Positions 12,389-23,425 of a stretch of 64,000 nt of DNA are shown piece by piece; position 1 is the stretch's first letter, and each line of letters starts with the position of its first letter. Both the position numbers and the translations under genes were made by a program. The DNA is from Euglena gracilis. Its lineage: Eukaryota; Euglenida; Euglenophyceae; Euglenales. The stretch covers positions 65,240,257-65,304,256 of the forward strand of contig CP154956.1 of assembly GCA_039621445.1 (NCBI GenBank). The letters run 5' to 3'. The notes under the pieces were generated by a model. The model worked only from the letters and a program-made list of their open reading frames with translations. It did not search any database and was not told where the DNA came from.

Positions 12389-15300
12389 ATGACAGCCACA
12401 CCGTCGAATATTTCCACTCCCAGGTGGGTATGCCACCACCCACGCCAACTCCCCCCGCCTGGCCTGTATTTGAAACCACACGGCTGAAGTGCAGACCTCC
12501 CTGTGAGGATCCAAAGGTTTCCGAGGACGAGGCAGCCCTGGAGCGAAACACGGCAGAGGATGACCACCACCTGTGGCCTTGTTGGCAACAAACGTCACCC
12601 ACCACATAGAACCCTTTTTTATCATGTACTCAGAGTCAACGCTCCAGCACTGCAAACTACACAACCCTTGGCCGCTGTGGAGACCAGGGAAAGCACATGT
12701 GAACACACCTTCTCCACACACCCCATCCGCAATGGCTGCAGTCAAACATGGCACATCAGGGGTAAATGCGCACATGCGCATTCCCTTCTTGTGTCTCCCC
12801 TTAAAGCACCCTGGTGGGAGGTTGCTGTACAAGGCCATGCCAAACAACTCAGCACACAAGGTGGAGGCACAGCCCAGGAGACGTTCACCCTACTCTGGCG
12901 GCATCCTCCTGTGCGATGAGATGCCTCTGAAATCGGGGTGCCTCTGACATGGGGGTTGCCCTGCCACAATGCTGTGCTGGCACTGGGTTCAGGAGTGCGA
13001 GACACAGCTCCCCACGACACAGAGAATGCGCACATGCGCACTCCCCCTCACGGAATGCGCAGGTGCGCACTCTTGTGGATGCCCAGCGCTGCTCCCCTCC
13101 TGCTCTCCTGCAGATAGAATCATAGCCAGCCAGCGAAGGAATGGCCTCAAGAGTGCGCACGTGCGCATTCTTGTGCCTCATGCAACCTCGGAGAGGAGCC
13201 ATTTTACATCGTTTGTGAGGGCTGTTCTGGAGGGTGTTGTCTGTGGCAAAAAGGGGTGAAGTGGGGCTCCGCTCCGTGGTTTTCAAAACCAGTGACACAC
13301 AGGAGAGGAGTGCAAGCCAGCCCCCCCCCCTTCCATACCCAGCACCCCATCACAAACGTCAGACCTAAACACAGGTGGTCGCACATGGTGATGTGCCGTG
13401 GTGCCTATGAGAAGGCACATGCGGAGCAGACTGCGTGCGCCACTGGAGGGATGCTGTGCCTGCAAGTGTCAAGGAGGGGTGCAGTGCACCGTGTGGGATG
13501 GCAAACAGCAGGCAGCCTGAGGAGGGTAACGAGCCCTCCCCTACAGACATCTGGTCTTGATTTTAACACACACACCCCACCACTCTCTGAATGCAGACCA
13601 CACGCACACACCAAACATTCACCATCGCCCCCTCATGACCTGCTTCCAGCACAGGGCACAGAACCTCCCCTCCACTCTAACGGTAGAGACCACTGTGCCC
13701 CCTTCCCACACCCACCCCTGGGAGCCACAATAACCGTCCAAAACCTCAGGAAAAGGCCGGGACGGAGAGGGGGGTGAATGCGCACCTGCGCATTCACTCG
13801 GCACCACAAAACAGGGGGGACAGCCACAGGTACAACGCCTTCACCTGACGAGGGTTCGTCCTCGTAAAACAGCGTTTTGTGTCGCACCTACTTCGGCAGA
13901 CGGGGGTTTTCCCTCGGTCCGCGGAGGTGCCAAACCGTCATTTTCAAAACGAAAAAAGTCGGTTTGCCCAGAAAAAAACCCGGGGATCGAAGGTAGTGGT
14001 ACCAGTTTTGGTACCAAGGGTTTCACCTGACGGGTCGGCCGCCCCGTCAAGTGAAGGCGACACACTTGGTCACAAAAGAATGCGCAGGTGCGCAAAAAAC
14101 CACCGAAAATGAAAAGTGCATTCCCGGCCGTCTAAGGGGAACACTTGCTCCACGCGGCAATACCGCTGCCAATCCCCTTGAACTTCGGTATCATTCACAG
14201 GGAACGAAAGCATGGGGTATTGTGCAGGATCTTGGGACATGTCCGGAAGATTCCGAGGATGCAGAGGGACCAGAGACAAAACATGACATGGCGACCAACT
14301 ACAAAAAAAATTCCTGGGGCAAAATATGTCATGCAAAAAAATGCAAAAAAAATGCAAAAAAAATGCAAATTTCGGAAAACCCTGATTATGCAAAAAAAAA
14401 AATGCAAGTTATGCAAGTTGCATATTTCCCCCCCCCCTGCCTGCGGTCGGTGTGGTGCTTGCGTGTTTCAGCCAGGGGAAGACAACCCAACAAGCCTCCA
14501 TCCCCAGTCAATCTTATCTGTAGGGACAAACCGTCAAAAGGAGCTCCCAGGTCTCCCTCGCTGCTTCACACAGGCAGGGTGGACCACTTGAACAATTTGC
14601 TTGGGTGCCACAGAGTCTCAACATCTGGGGTGGTGTGGCCAACCCCTAGGAGCTCAACTGGTAACTGGTGAAAGTCCTCCTGTACTCTTTATCCCCTCCA
14701 TCGACCACAATTTGCAGAGTTCTCCAACGGTCCGTTTCTTACAATTTATATATTTTTTTAAGTTTGTGAAAATTCACACATTTTGTAGCTAACTTCAAAA
14801 TACTCCATTAAGAAAAAAATAGTGGATTTGTCACCTCACTACAAAATACCGCCTGGCAATTGCGATATAATCCTTATTTTCCGGGGAGTCAAACTTGGGA
14901 CAGAAAATTTACTTCCTGGGGAAAAGGAAACCTGGTGGAAAACGTTGGCAATCCACACACAGAGGAACAGTGTGACCAGCAGTTCAAACACCTGGACCTG
15001 TGCCCCAGTAAGTAAAAAGTGGGAGATTTGCGCAGCTGCACAAGACGACATGCTTAAATGGCTTAAATGCGAGTTTGGTCGCCTGAGAGGCAGCTTGTTG
15101 TGTGTAGTGGTATATAGCGGTATATAATGGAGCCAGGTGGGGGGTAGGCTTCTTTGTAAGACCCCTGGGGAAGGGTCCCCCCCCATCCACCCGGCCCGTG
15201 CAACCCCCTCCCAGGGGGCTCCCAAAATCTGGCCGTCTAAGGGCATTTCCCAAATATCTCCGATGCTTTGTGCCAAAACCCACACCGGCCTCCAGCCTGG

Positions 15301-15640
15301 GACCCAGACCACCCATCCCCTCCTCCCCCAGGAGGGGGTCTTCCAAGTGAAGCAGAAGCCGGGTGGGGGGGACCACTCACAGAAGCAGCCTTTGTGTGCC
15401 TGAGAAGGGCCGGCAGGCGCCACGCAACGGCCGGTGCTCGAGCTCCCACCCCCGCTGGTAATTGTGCCAGTAGCGGGGGCGGGAGTTGTGTACTCTACGG
15501 GCATGTCCCAAATAAAAATTTCGGCGCTTCACGCCGACGCCCATACCCGGGCCTCCGCCCCAGACCCACCCACCCACCCACCCCCTCCCCAGGGGGAGGG
15601 GGGGGGTCTTTCAAATTAAAAAGAAACTGGTAATTGAATT
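12389..15640. other. No gene assigned; palindromes and short open stretches
   Basis: The region holds six of the TGCGCA palindromes (12767-14094), A-rich repeats of ATGCAAAAAA at 14328-14410, and minus-strand open stretches of uncertain status. From 14700 to 15640 I see AT-rich sequence followed by C-rich runs; one copy of the CGGCGCTTCACGCCG hairpin family is at 15519-15538. Confidence 0.45.
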
Positions 15641-15659
15641 TGCTTGATACAGCTGGAGA

Positions 15660-15985
15660 AAAAGAAGCATGTGGTGTTTAGCGAATCCCGAGCAAGAGAA
15701 GGAGGTCAGCTCCACCGGGCACGCCGCCGCCTCCCACCGCTGCGGGGCCTTTTGCCCGTCCTCCCGGGCGAACGGCGCAGCCTCGACGTCGGGGCCGGCG
15801 AGGTCAGCCGCGGACAAGCCGGGGGCGCAGCGGCCCCACCTCACACCACAGCACAGCGGCGGCGGCAGCAGTGGGACCCCCGACCCCTACACGACACTGG
15901 CGGTGGCCCTGGAGTGCCACGAGTTGGCGTGGCAGCAGCGACCGGCCCTCGAGGTCGTTTCGGCGGTGGGGGGGGGGGGGTAAAT
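15660..15985. CDS. Coding-like GC-rich block, strand unresolved
   Basis: A block of high GC content between AT-rich sequence and a G homopolymer at 15967. On the plus strand one frame ends DPYTTLAVALECHELAWQQR after an Ala/Ser/Gly-rich stretch; on the minus strand other frames are equally open (for example SAADLAGPDVEAAPFAREDG). GC composition like that of the nearby minus-strand exons suggests an exon, but phase and splice sites could not be fixed and no family is recognised. It lies downstream of the stop codon of the GTPase gene. Confidence 0.25.
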
Positions 15986-18072
15986 GCCGCGTCCGGGTCA
16001 GAGGTTTTTTAAGGACTGGGGGGGGTCCGGACCCACCCGCCCACCCCTGGTAGGGGGGCTCGGGGGGAAACCACTTTTGGGGGGTCAATTTTGATTCCAA
16101 AAAAAATAAAACAATAGAACAAAAATCGAACAAAACCCACTCGGCCCACCCCCCCGGGGGGGGGGGGGGGGGGGCGGGCCAGGACCCACCCCCGATCCCC
16201 CCCCCCCCCCAGGGTCACGAAACTTAAAAAAAAATCTCTGATCCGGTTAAGGCATGCAATGCCTGAAGCGGCGGGTTCCGGAACAGGCTGCGGGGTGGTG
16301 AAGTCCCCCGGCCAGTAAATGCAAGAGACAGAAGCTCAAAAATCCTCCAAATCCTTAGAGCAAATCAACGGGCACCGGCAAAAAGGAAAACAGGACAGTA
16401 CAGGACCAGAGAACGTGCCGAGGACGCCGGAAAATTGGAATCTTGGGGGCTTCAGACCTCTTGGGGAGCTCTTGGGGCGCCGCGGGCGGTGCAGTTGGGG
16501 TTGGGCGGGGTGCTGGCGCCGGCGAGGAAAGGAAGCGCCAGGCAGAGAGCGAGGAGGGGTTGGAGTGGCAGTGGCATGCATGGGTGCCCTGGGCAGGAGG
16601 GGGAGCGGCCTCGGGAACTGGTTGTTTGTTATCATCGTTTGCTGCAAGGAACATATGCTACACAAAATCACCCACAACAAAAAAAGATGTGCAGCGAGTC
16701 TCATCAAAGTCACACATTCTGAGTACCAGACGAGTACCAGACGAGTCAAAAAATGTTCGGAGCAGAATTGCGTTGCATGGGCTTCATATCCACCTATCTT
16801 GAGAATGTATCCTGGCGGGCAAAAACCCCTTCCTCACAGAAGCACAGGGGCACTGAAAGCGGAGGATGGTGCCCGACGGCGAGGGGATTCTCATTCTGTG
16901 TTTAGGACTCCCGAAAATAGAAAAATCCCGAAAAAATTTCTTGGGTGCTTCAGGAACCCCAGAGGTTCCAAGCAACAGACCCAAAAATCACACCCAGCAC
17001 CTTTCTGAGGGAGGTTTGAGGGGGCTTGGCGCTTGAAGGGAAACAGCACCTGCAGCGGTGGTAGGTGCATTTTTATTTGTTTAAACTGGCTTATATTAAG
17101 ATTTTACACAATTTGTGGTCTGGACTACCCAAAAACTCAGAATTTTTACCATTTTTGTGCCCAAAATCGGGATTACAGAAATCATGGACTCCCCCCAAAA
17201 TATAAACTTCCTGGTTTTCTATTGAAATTTGACTTTGAAAAAATCTAAATACCCCCCATCCTCTTTTCGGTGTGTCGCATCACCTCTTGGGTCCAAGGGC
17301 CGTCATCATTTGGCAGCGTATATCATTCAACCTTTTAATTCAGGCAGCTGAGTTTGCCGCCAAGGTGTCCAGGTGTGAGCCGTTCCGGTGGGTTGCTCAG
17401 AATCGTCTGGCAAAGGTTGTTGTTTCAGCTCAGTTTTTCTGAGAAGTAATAGTTTCCCCAACGACGAGGGGGTTGATCAAACTTTTCTGTTGTGGCCCAC
17501 ACATTTGATCAGACCGGCTCAGAATTTGAAAACCTTTTTTTGGAAACAAAACAGACCAGGACCGCGCAGTATGCCGTTTCGCATACCATGTGGCATGCCT
17601 TTCGGTTCGAGAATTGAAAGTGACAGATGTGGAAATCGGGATTCTGAATTCGACAGATATTACAGAGCAGGACGATTCTCATTGTGCCAGAAATTGTAGT
17701 GCTGCTGAAAGAAACCTCTTGAAGGATGTCAGCGGTGTACACCTTTCAGGAAACTGTTTACAAATGATGAATGCAGCTTCGATTTCCGGGTCCTTGTTAT
17801 TTAGCAGTGCATTCTCATTGTTGCTCTTTTTCACAGCATTTTTATCAGAACGACCCAGTAATGATTGCGGCACAATTTTGCATCGTGAGAGCCCGGAAAA
17901 CCACAGAAAGCGCCTATAGACAAAGATGCAACAGACAACCAACACATGTGCCAAAACAAAGATGTGTAGGGTCGTGCCAAACAGGTGGCCAATAAAACAA
18001 AAGTGTATTGCCTGCACTGACAGAGATGGTTCACCGACACCAACGCCAGTCAGGAAACAGAAGCGTCGGCCG
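15986..18072. other. No gene recognised; G/C homopolymers then AT-rich DNA
   Basis: At 16010-16215 several C and G runs form complementary pairs, including a G run of more than 20 near 16157-16173 and GGTCCGGACCC. The remainder is ordinary-looking sequence with short open frames in both strands; part of it directly downstream of the stop at 18073 may be the 3' untranslated region of the GTPase gene. Confidence 0.4.
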
Positions 18073-18381
18073 TCACAAAGGGGGTCCAGCATCGGTCGCT
18101 GTGGGGCCCAGAGGCTCCACCCAACAGGGCGGCCGCCGCTGCCGGTGCCGCCGCGCCCACGCGCCGAAGCCCATGCCGCGGTGCCAGCTGCGCGGCCACG
18201 GTGGCAGCCCCTCGTACGGGTACGGGCTGACGCCCCGCAGGACGAGGGCCACCACGTCCCAGGGCAAGCGCCGCAGGCAGAGCTGCACCGTCACCTGCCG
18301 GGGGAGAGGGCACTCCACTGGCCACCTGACGGGCCCGAGGTCTGGGTCGATGCGCGAAGGGACATTGGCGGCAAAACACAC
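18073..18381 (-). CDS. Last exon of the EF1A/HBS1-like GTPase gene
   Basis: The exon starts after AAAACGAAG (G at 18382), in phase 0, and runs 103 codons to TGA at 18073. It begins VCFAANVPSRIDPDLGPVRW and contains LRRLPWDVVALVLRGVSPYP, then a Trp/Arg/Pro-rich tail. This follows directly on the end of GTPase domain 3 (exon 18436-18563), so the protein has an extension of roughly 120 residues that EF1A, eRF3 and HBS1 normally lack. I do not recognise the extension. The 54-base C-rich intron separating the two exons is a multiple of three and also open, so retention would add 18 codons without a stop. Confidence 0.5.
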   Translation of the reverse strand: MCFAANVPSRIDPDLGPVRWPVECPLPRQVTVQLCLRRLPWDVVALVLRGVSPYPYEGLPPWPRSWHRGMGFGAWARRHRQRRPPCWVEPLGPTATDAGPPL

Positions 18382-18435
18382 CTTCGTTTTGTGGGGGGGG
18401 GGGGTGCGTGGGGTGGGGGCGGGGGGGGGGCACAC

Positions 18436-18563
18436 CGCCAGCTGCTGGTAGAGAGGCGGGTACACGGGGGGGCACCGCGGCTGCCAGTCCGGTAGCACGT
18501 AGAACACCGTCTGGATGTGGCCCGCCGCCGCCACCCGCCCCGCCTGGAACAGCACGAAGCGGC
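18436..18563 (-). CDS. EF1A/HBS1-like GTPase, end of domain 3
   Basis: Acceptor CTCTGCGGCAG (G at 18564) and donor CTGGCG|GTGTGCC (18435-18434). With one base from the previous exon it reads GRFVLFQAGRVAAAGHIQTV, the counterpart of the C-terminal GRFxLRD..RTIAxGxV strand pair that ends domain 3 in EF-Tu, EF1A, eRF3 and HBS1. It continues into FYVLPDWQPRCPPVYPPLYQ, already outside the known fold. The exon leaves in phase 0, matching the next exon. An exon that should precede it (the strand carrying ALVxL....P) was not securely found; VRLWILNSTF near 18900 is a weak candidate. Confidence 0.6.
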
Positions 18564-19136
18564 CTGCCGCAGAGCAGGGGTGAAGAGTGTCGGTTGGCCG
18601 GCCCCACCGAGCCGTCTGGTGGCTGGTCAACGGTCCTTGTGCGGCCCAAGCCATTGGTGGGCATCCCTTGGTTTGGTGCGGTATTGGGGGGGGGGGGCTT
18701 CGATCATTTGGTGAAAGAATTCATATATCTGACCAAATTATCTAACAACCCCGCTTTTGACAGAGGGCACACACCCAGGCGGGGATACTCGGGGAGGACT
18801 TCCATGGCGGACTTCTGATGGAAAATCAGGAGGACACCCGCTGTGTCCCCGGCGTCCAGCCTGGGTGATGGACGAGTGGAGTGGATGCAGTGATGGAAAG
18901 GTGGAGTTGAGGATCCAGAGTCGGACCTGCAGACAGCTGGGGGAATACTATTGCCATGTCAGATTTTGCAACCAGCAACCAGGGCGTCGCTTAATGACCC
19001 CAGGGGGTCCAGCTCAGAGGCTGGAAAACTTGGGCTGGCTGGAAAAAGGCTGCTGGCTGATCCCCCTAGGGAGGCCCGGCTGGAACTGGGCCCGACCTGA
19101 GGTCGAACCAGGTAAACCCCCCCCCCTCATTTAGAA

Positions 19137-19580
19137 CGACCCCCCTCTGATAACGAACCCCCCCATTTATAACGACCCATCCTGGACCTCCACCAAAAAA
19201 AGAAATATAACGACCCATGGTTGACAAAGAGCAGAAAGCACGGGTAAGGTGATGTATCTCACGTAAGAGCGTCCAGGCTCACCAGTGTTTATTTGAAGTA
19301 TGAGCGGATCGACCGCTGCTTGGACGGGGGCGTGGTCAGGGTGGGCGGAGGAGCAGAGCCTACAGAGGACCCTTGCACATCCTCATCAAACTTCTTTACA
19401 ACGTCATCAACTGGGGTGTGAACCCAGGTAGATGGCATGATGGATGGATGGTAGAAAGCGTGTCAGACATAGCTGCGGTAGGGAAAACAGCAAAGCCCCC
19501 CTCTGATAACGACCCCCCATTTATAACGACCCCCTCTGGATTTTCCACCAACTGAAAAGTCAGATAACGACCCGTCGTTA
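19137..19580. repeat. Paired GATAACGA/poly-C repeat
   Basis: The phrase CCCCCTCTGATAACGAMCCCCCCATTTATAACGACCC occurs at 19141-19180 and again at 19497-19535 with similar flanks (CTCCACC / TTTTCCACC, then ATAACGACCC again). It is one of several short-word plus C-run families in this window. Confidence 0.8.
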
Positions 19581-19639
19581 CATTCAGGGGGGGGGGGTAC
19601 CAAAAAAATCGAAACTCCAAAAACGCCCAAAAACCTGCC

Positions 19640-19900
19640 AATTGTGCAAAAAAATCCATTTTTTTTGACCCCAAATTTGCCCTGCCCAGCCAATATTTTT
19701 TGCCCAATTTGGCCCATTTTACCTCCGAAAGCCGAAAATCCATTACCGTCCAGCCGCCCTTCAGGCAGCTGGAAAATAAATAAAACGTGTCGATGGGGGG
19801 GAGGGGGGTATGGGGCTGGAAAACCAGGTTGGCTGGAAAAAGACGGCTGGCTGGCTGGACCCCCCCCGGGGATGGGGTCCACTTTGGCTTGAGCGACGTC
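19640..19900 (+). repeat. Dispersed repeat, copy 1 (GCTGGCTGGAAAAAG family)
   Basis: Shares an extended order of blocks with 34090-34330: a TTTGCCC/GGCCCATTTT segment, CCGTCCAGCCGCCCTTCAGG, an AAATAAA segment, TCGATGG, GGGCTGGAAAA, GCTGGCTGGACC and GGATGGGGTC. Shorter relatives with GCTGGCTGGAAAAAG between GGACCCCC-type arms lie at 3575-3625, 19008-19110, 31615-31760, 34560-34700 and 34845-34975. Confidence 0.75.
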
Positions 19901-20204
19901 CTGTTTGCAACATTGAACAAATAGGTGTCTTGCAATAAAAGAAATATGGTTATATTGCAAAAGCAACTGAGAAGAAGAGTAAATGTGGATTAAGCAGATG
20001 CAGCCTCAGACGTCATTTGCTGGTTTGCTTTCATCATTTCTGCCACCCAAAATAGGAAACCAACAGATTCCTTATTGGCTCATTGGCTCATCATCCAGCG
20101 GACACACAGGGACATGCACTTAGGCACAAAAGATCGAGTGCGCGCAGGAAAAACACCGCCTCATTCAATGAATTGGGAGGCACTGCACCCCAACCCCCAC
20201 ACAC

Positions 20205-20395
20205 CTATCGGCCGAGGCGGCGCTGCCGGCCGGGCGCAGGATGGCGGCCACCCGGACGCTGACCCGCGCAGTGTGGGCACACAGCAGGAGGCCCTGCCCG
20301 ACGGCGAGGGTCCCCGCGCCGGTGACGGTGGCGACGCCCCGGATGGCCCGGGCCGACACGGGCGGGGCGTCCTTGATGAGGCCCAGCAGCATGCC
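20205..20395 (-). CDS. EF1A/HBS1-like GTPase, domain 3 start
   Basis: Bounded by an acceptor with a pure C tract (poly-C, ACGGCCCAG, G at 20396) and a donor GCCGATAG|GTGTGTG (20204-20203). In phase 0 it reads GMLLGLIKDAPPVSARAIRG, then TLAVGQGLLLCAHTARVSVR and VAAILRPAGS. This matches the EF1A layout in which a short linker after domain 2 is followed by FTAQVIVL, ISAGYxPVLDCHTAHIAC and a basic strand; GLLLCAHTARVSVR lines up with PVLDCHTAHIAC. The length (63 codons) and position are right for the first two thirds of domain 3. Known role of the family: GTP-dependent delivery of tRNA or decoding factors to the ribosome. Confidence 0.65.
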
Positions 20396-20733
20396 CTGGG
20401 CCGTGGGGGGGGGGGGGGTAGGACGGCGGGGCGGGGAGTGCAGCCCGAAGTCAGCGCATGACCCACCTGCCTCTGATCCCCATCACGGTGGCACTTGGTT
20501 TGCCAGCCTCTTTTGGGGGTGGGGGCACTGATGTCTTGCTTTCAGAAACCTCCTGCGACACACGAGGCGCACTAATTTCTCTGAGGGTCTACTCTTGAAT
20601 GGACCTAATTTGATGCTCACCTGGCCCTGCGTTGTTCTCGAGTAGGAATGAGAAGAAGGAGTGGGGAGAGGCTAAAGGTGTGCAAAGGTTTTGGACGTCG
20701 GATCAACAAAAAGTGGGAGGCTCGCAGGCACAC

Positions 20734-20791
20734 CGGCCGGAGGTGCTTGACGGTGGAGCTGCTGGCCACAGTCAAGTCCACATACGCCCCA
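20734..20791 (-). CDS. EF1A/HBS1-like GTPase, end of domain 2
   Basis: A 58-base exon: acceptor CACGCTGGCAG (G at 20792), donor CTCCGGCCG|GTGTGCC (20733-20732). It reads GAYVDLTVASSSTVKHLRP, equivalent to the GDxVxLxL.G....I..G strand that closes domain 2, and leaves in phase 0 directly onto GMLLGLIKD of the next exon, as expected for the RG.V linker. It expects two bases from the preceding exon, which the donor chosen for 22198-22384 does not supply; an additional small exon is likely between them. Confidence 0.5.
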
Positions 20792-21104
20792 CTGCCAGCG
20801 TGGTGCCAGGCTGTGTGCCGCATTGGGGGGGGGGGGGGGGGGGGCTCTGCAGAGGTTGGGAATTTTTGGCTGACCAGGCCGGCCTCAGAAGGTGAATTGA
20901 GAGAGCCCAACGAGAGCAGAGAAAAATGAAATCGCATTGGGCGATGATCGAAGCAGGAACCGAACTGTCACTGGATTTCAAGCTGGCATACCTTTGGACT
21001 TATTTACACCTATTCTCTGGAACATTTGGCAGCTTTCATTGCCTAAGGCTAAGCATTCACCCCCTTTCCTTCCTCAGATGCATGGATGGCACATAGCTGC
21101 CAGT

Positions 21105-21732
21105 AGTCGTGGCGACCTACTAGTCGTTCGACTAGCCAGTTGCCCTATCGACTAGTTGGTCAATCAGTTGACCAACTAGTTTGCACAGGGGGGGGGGGAC
21201 TGGCTAGAGGACCAACTGGCCAGTCAGCTGACTAGGTCAAATAGTCATGTAAGCCACGCAAATGCCTTAAGCAGCTTCAGCACTTTAGGTGCGATGCCCC
21301 CCCCCCCGGATCGAACGCTCTTTTCGTCAGACGTCCAGGGATGACCACAAAATAAATCCCAGCACAATGCACAGAACTCCTATTCCGGAAATTTGATGCT
21401 GAAAATAGAATCCCAGTTCCCAATATCACTCAGTGCTCAAATCCCGAAATTTTGAAACTTTTTGTTCACCTGGGCATGCAAAAATTCATGGCTACATGGC
21501 TGCAGAAGGGGTTTTGTTAATTTTGGGCCCTCAAACAGTTGCTTACCGTGGCTTTTCTTCACAGCTTTTTTCATTAGGGAATTTTTGAATTTTTTAAGTC
21601 ATAGAGTTTCGAGGGAGTTTAATTTTGACATGATACATACGAATGGCCAGTCGATCGGGAGGCGAGAATAATGGGTCGACTAGAAGTTGGCCATCTAGTC
21701 TGACCGACTGGTCAGTCAACTAGCCAGTACCC
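21105..21732. mobile_element. Possible small element with CTAG/CGAC palindromic ends
   Basis: Both ends carry clusters of the words CGACTAG, CTAGTCG, GACTGGTCAGTC and CCAACTAG in mutually inverted arrangement (21105-21245 and 21660-21732). The roughly 400 bases between are AT-rich without coding potential. This resembles a non-autonomous DNA element, but the inverted arms are degenerate and I could not define a target duplication. Confidence 0.35.
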
Positions 21733-22197
21733 CCCCACTGTGACCTGGAAGGCTCCAGGGGAGCCTTCCAGCTGGGAAAATCCGGCACAGAATCCGAAGA
21801 CCCAGTTCGGACCCAGGTCCGCTGGGTCCGGGTCTTTGCAATGCAACGCTGTCCAAACCCCAGCCCGCCCACTCCCAGCATCCATCCGGTCACCCCCTCA
21901 GGCATGAGGAACCACCAGCCTGGCCCCAGCCACCCAAGAGGCACGCCCGGAGGCCGGGGAGGCACTCAGCCTGGGCGGAACCCTGCGGGGGACGAGGGGG
22001 ACACGGCAAGCTGCGGCACAGTTGTGGCATAGCGCCAAAAAAAAGCAGGCAACCTTCTGCTGTGGGTCTGTCCGCCATCCAAAGAATCACACCCACCGCC
22101 GGGATCAACAAGTCGGATTGCGGTGAGCCCGGGTGTTTGCGAGCCGTGCTCCTGGTGGAGACGCATGCGAAACAAGCACGCGTGGAGGGGGGCACGC

Positions 22198-22384
22198 CTT
22201 CCACGTGGTCCACTGTGCCGGTGATGGTGGTCCCGCGGTACGACGGCGCGGCCAGCACCAAGTCCCCCCGCCGGAGGCCGCCGCCCCAGAGGCGCCCGCA
22301 CACCCGCACGCCGGGGCCGGGGATGGCGGCCCACACCCGGGCGACGGCGAGCCGGGCCGGGGGCTTCGGGTCCCGTGGGATGGC
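22198..22384 (-). CDS. EF1A/HBS1-like GTPase, domain 2
   Basis: Acceptor GCCCGCCACCGCAG (G at 22385), phase 0. It reads AIPRDPKPPARLAVARVWAA, then IPGPGVRVCGRLWGGGLRRG and DLVLAAPSYRGTTITGTVDH. This is the domain 2 barrel of translational GTPases: K.P.RL.h..V..I.G.GT...GRhE.G.h..GD.h...P.......V. The motif GVRVCGRLWGGGLRRGDLVL follows HBS1-type GTGFCITGKIxxGxIxxGD closely. The donor is GTGGAAG|GCGTGC (GC type) or a GT two bases further on; both give a phase that does not fit the next recognised exon. This is the most diagnostic exon of the gene. Confidence 0.7.
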
Positions 22385-22743
22385 CTGCGGTGGCGGGCGC
22401 ATGGCGGCCAGAACAGGCGTCTTTTTACCAACCCCGGGGGGGGGGTGCCTTGTGCTATGGGCCCACAGCAGGCACACCCCCCTGGGGGGTCGGTTTTGGA
22501 GCCTGGTGCCTGCCGCCCCAGTCAGTTTTCCTTTGAAAATGGCCATTTCCAGGGGGTGTGCTGTAGCAACCCAAAACCCTACCCCCCCCCCCCCCGGGGG
22601 GTCGAAAGTGCCCTACCCCTCTTCCTTAAAAAGAAGCCTGGGCCGGAACCACCGACCCCAAAGGCTCCAAAACATGGGAGCAAGCTTCTGCGGCCAACAC
22701 AACAGTTTGCGGAGGCAACTGCGGGCTGGAACTCAGCGCGCAC

Positions 22744-22935
22744 CTCCAGCTGCCGCAGCGTGGCGGGGAGGCTCCACGTGGCGAGGTCGGCGGCCCAGAC
22801 GCGGTGGGGGGGGAACGGATCGCCAGCTGGCAGGGCGGGCGGCAGGGCGGGCGGCAGGGCGGGCGGCAGGGCCTCGGCCGCCGCCCCGACGGACACGAGG
22901 AGGACCCCGGCACAGCCAGGATGGGGACCCGGCTG
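22744..22935 (-). CDS. EF1A/HBS1-like GTPase, end of G domain
   Basis: The frame reads VLLVSVGAAAEAL, then three in-frame copies of PPAL encoded by a 12-base tandem repeat, then HRVWAADLATWSLPATLRQL. The end corresponds to the W..GPTLLExLD helix that closes the G domain in EF1A and HBS1, and the beginning to the strand that carries the S-G/A-L motif (G5). The donor CAGCTGGAG|GTGCGCG (22743-22742) leaves phase 0 and joins exon 22384 as TLRQLE-AIPRDPKPPARL, exactly as in the family. The upper boundary is uncertain. The PPAL repeat is a lineage-specific expansion in a loop. Confidence 0.55.
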
Positions 22936-23425
22936 GCCCGGACAAGGAGTCCGGCCGAGATTCGCTCAGCGGCTCGGGGAGGGTCTGGTCGCACGGGCCA
23001 CAACTATTGGAGGCACGGCAGTGACCCCTGCCCCAGGAAGGAATCGCCCAGGATACATGAGACTCATCGACCCCCCCCCCCAGGGTGCAACAGAGGTCTG
23101 CACTCACCGTTGGTGGGCCGAAAACCCTTTTTCCGGGGTTTGGTTGACTCGTTTGGGGATTTTGGGTGGGTTTGGTCCGAGGCCAATTTCCATTGAAGTG
23201 GTCATTTTCAGGCACCTGGCACGTTCAAAGCTTGTGTCAAAGCACCACCCACCCCAAAACCGGATCCCCGCAGGTCGAAAGTTCCCCCTTGTCCACTGTG
23301 AAAAGGCCTGGAGGTATGAGACTCCCTTAATCTGATGTCTAGCTGTAACCGCCTGCTCCCCTCAGGTCCCACATGGGTTGGTTGAGGCGGTGAAGCTGTG
23401 AAGAATAGTCCCCGTGGCCAGTCAC

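Larger units (their letters stand above)
5331..14094. repeat. Cluster of TGCGCANNTGCGCA palindromes
   Basis: Fourteen perfect copies of TGCGCANNTGCGCA start at 5331, 5462, 6176, 10881, 11283, 11318, 11678, 12349, 12767, 13027, 13056, 13154, 13779 and 14081. One-mismatch copies start at 6201, 6791, 10853 and 11368. In the right-hand group the arms often extend to GAATGCGCA and TGCGCATTC. The central bases vary (CC, GG, CA, CG, AA, TC), so in most copies the centre reads as an E-box-like CANNTG. No perfect copy was seen in the remaining 50 kb; weak relatives occur near 15028, 36072 and 36655. Confidence 0.95.

Noticed and set aside
5331-14094. TGCGCANNTGCGCA read as NRF1 sites
   Set aside because: The NRF1 consensus has the half-sites adjacent (TGCGCATGCGCA); here two bases always separate them.
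22133-23335. 400-codon plus-strand open frame
   Set aside because: It lies antisense to the GTPase exons; GC-rich codons on one strand leave the complementary frame open.
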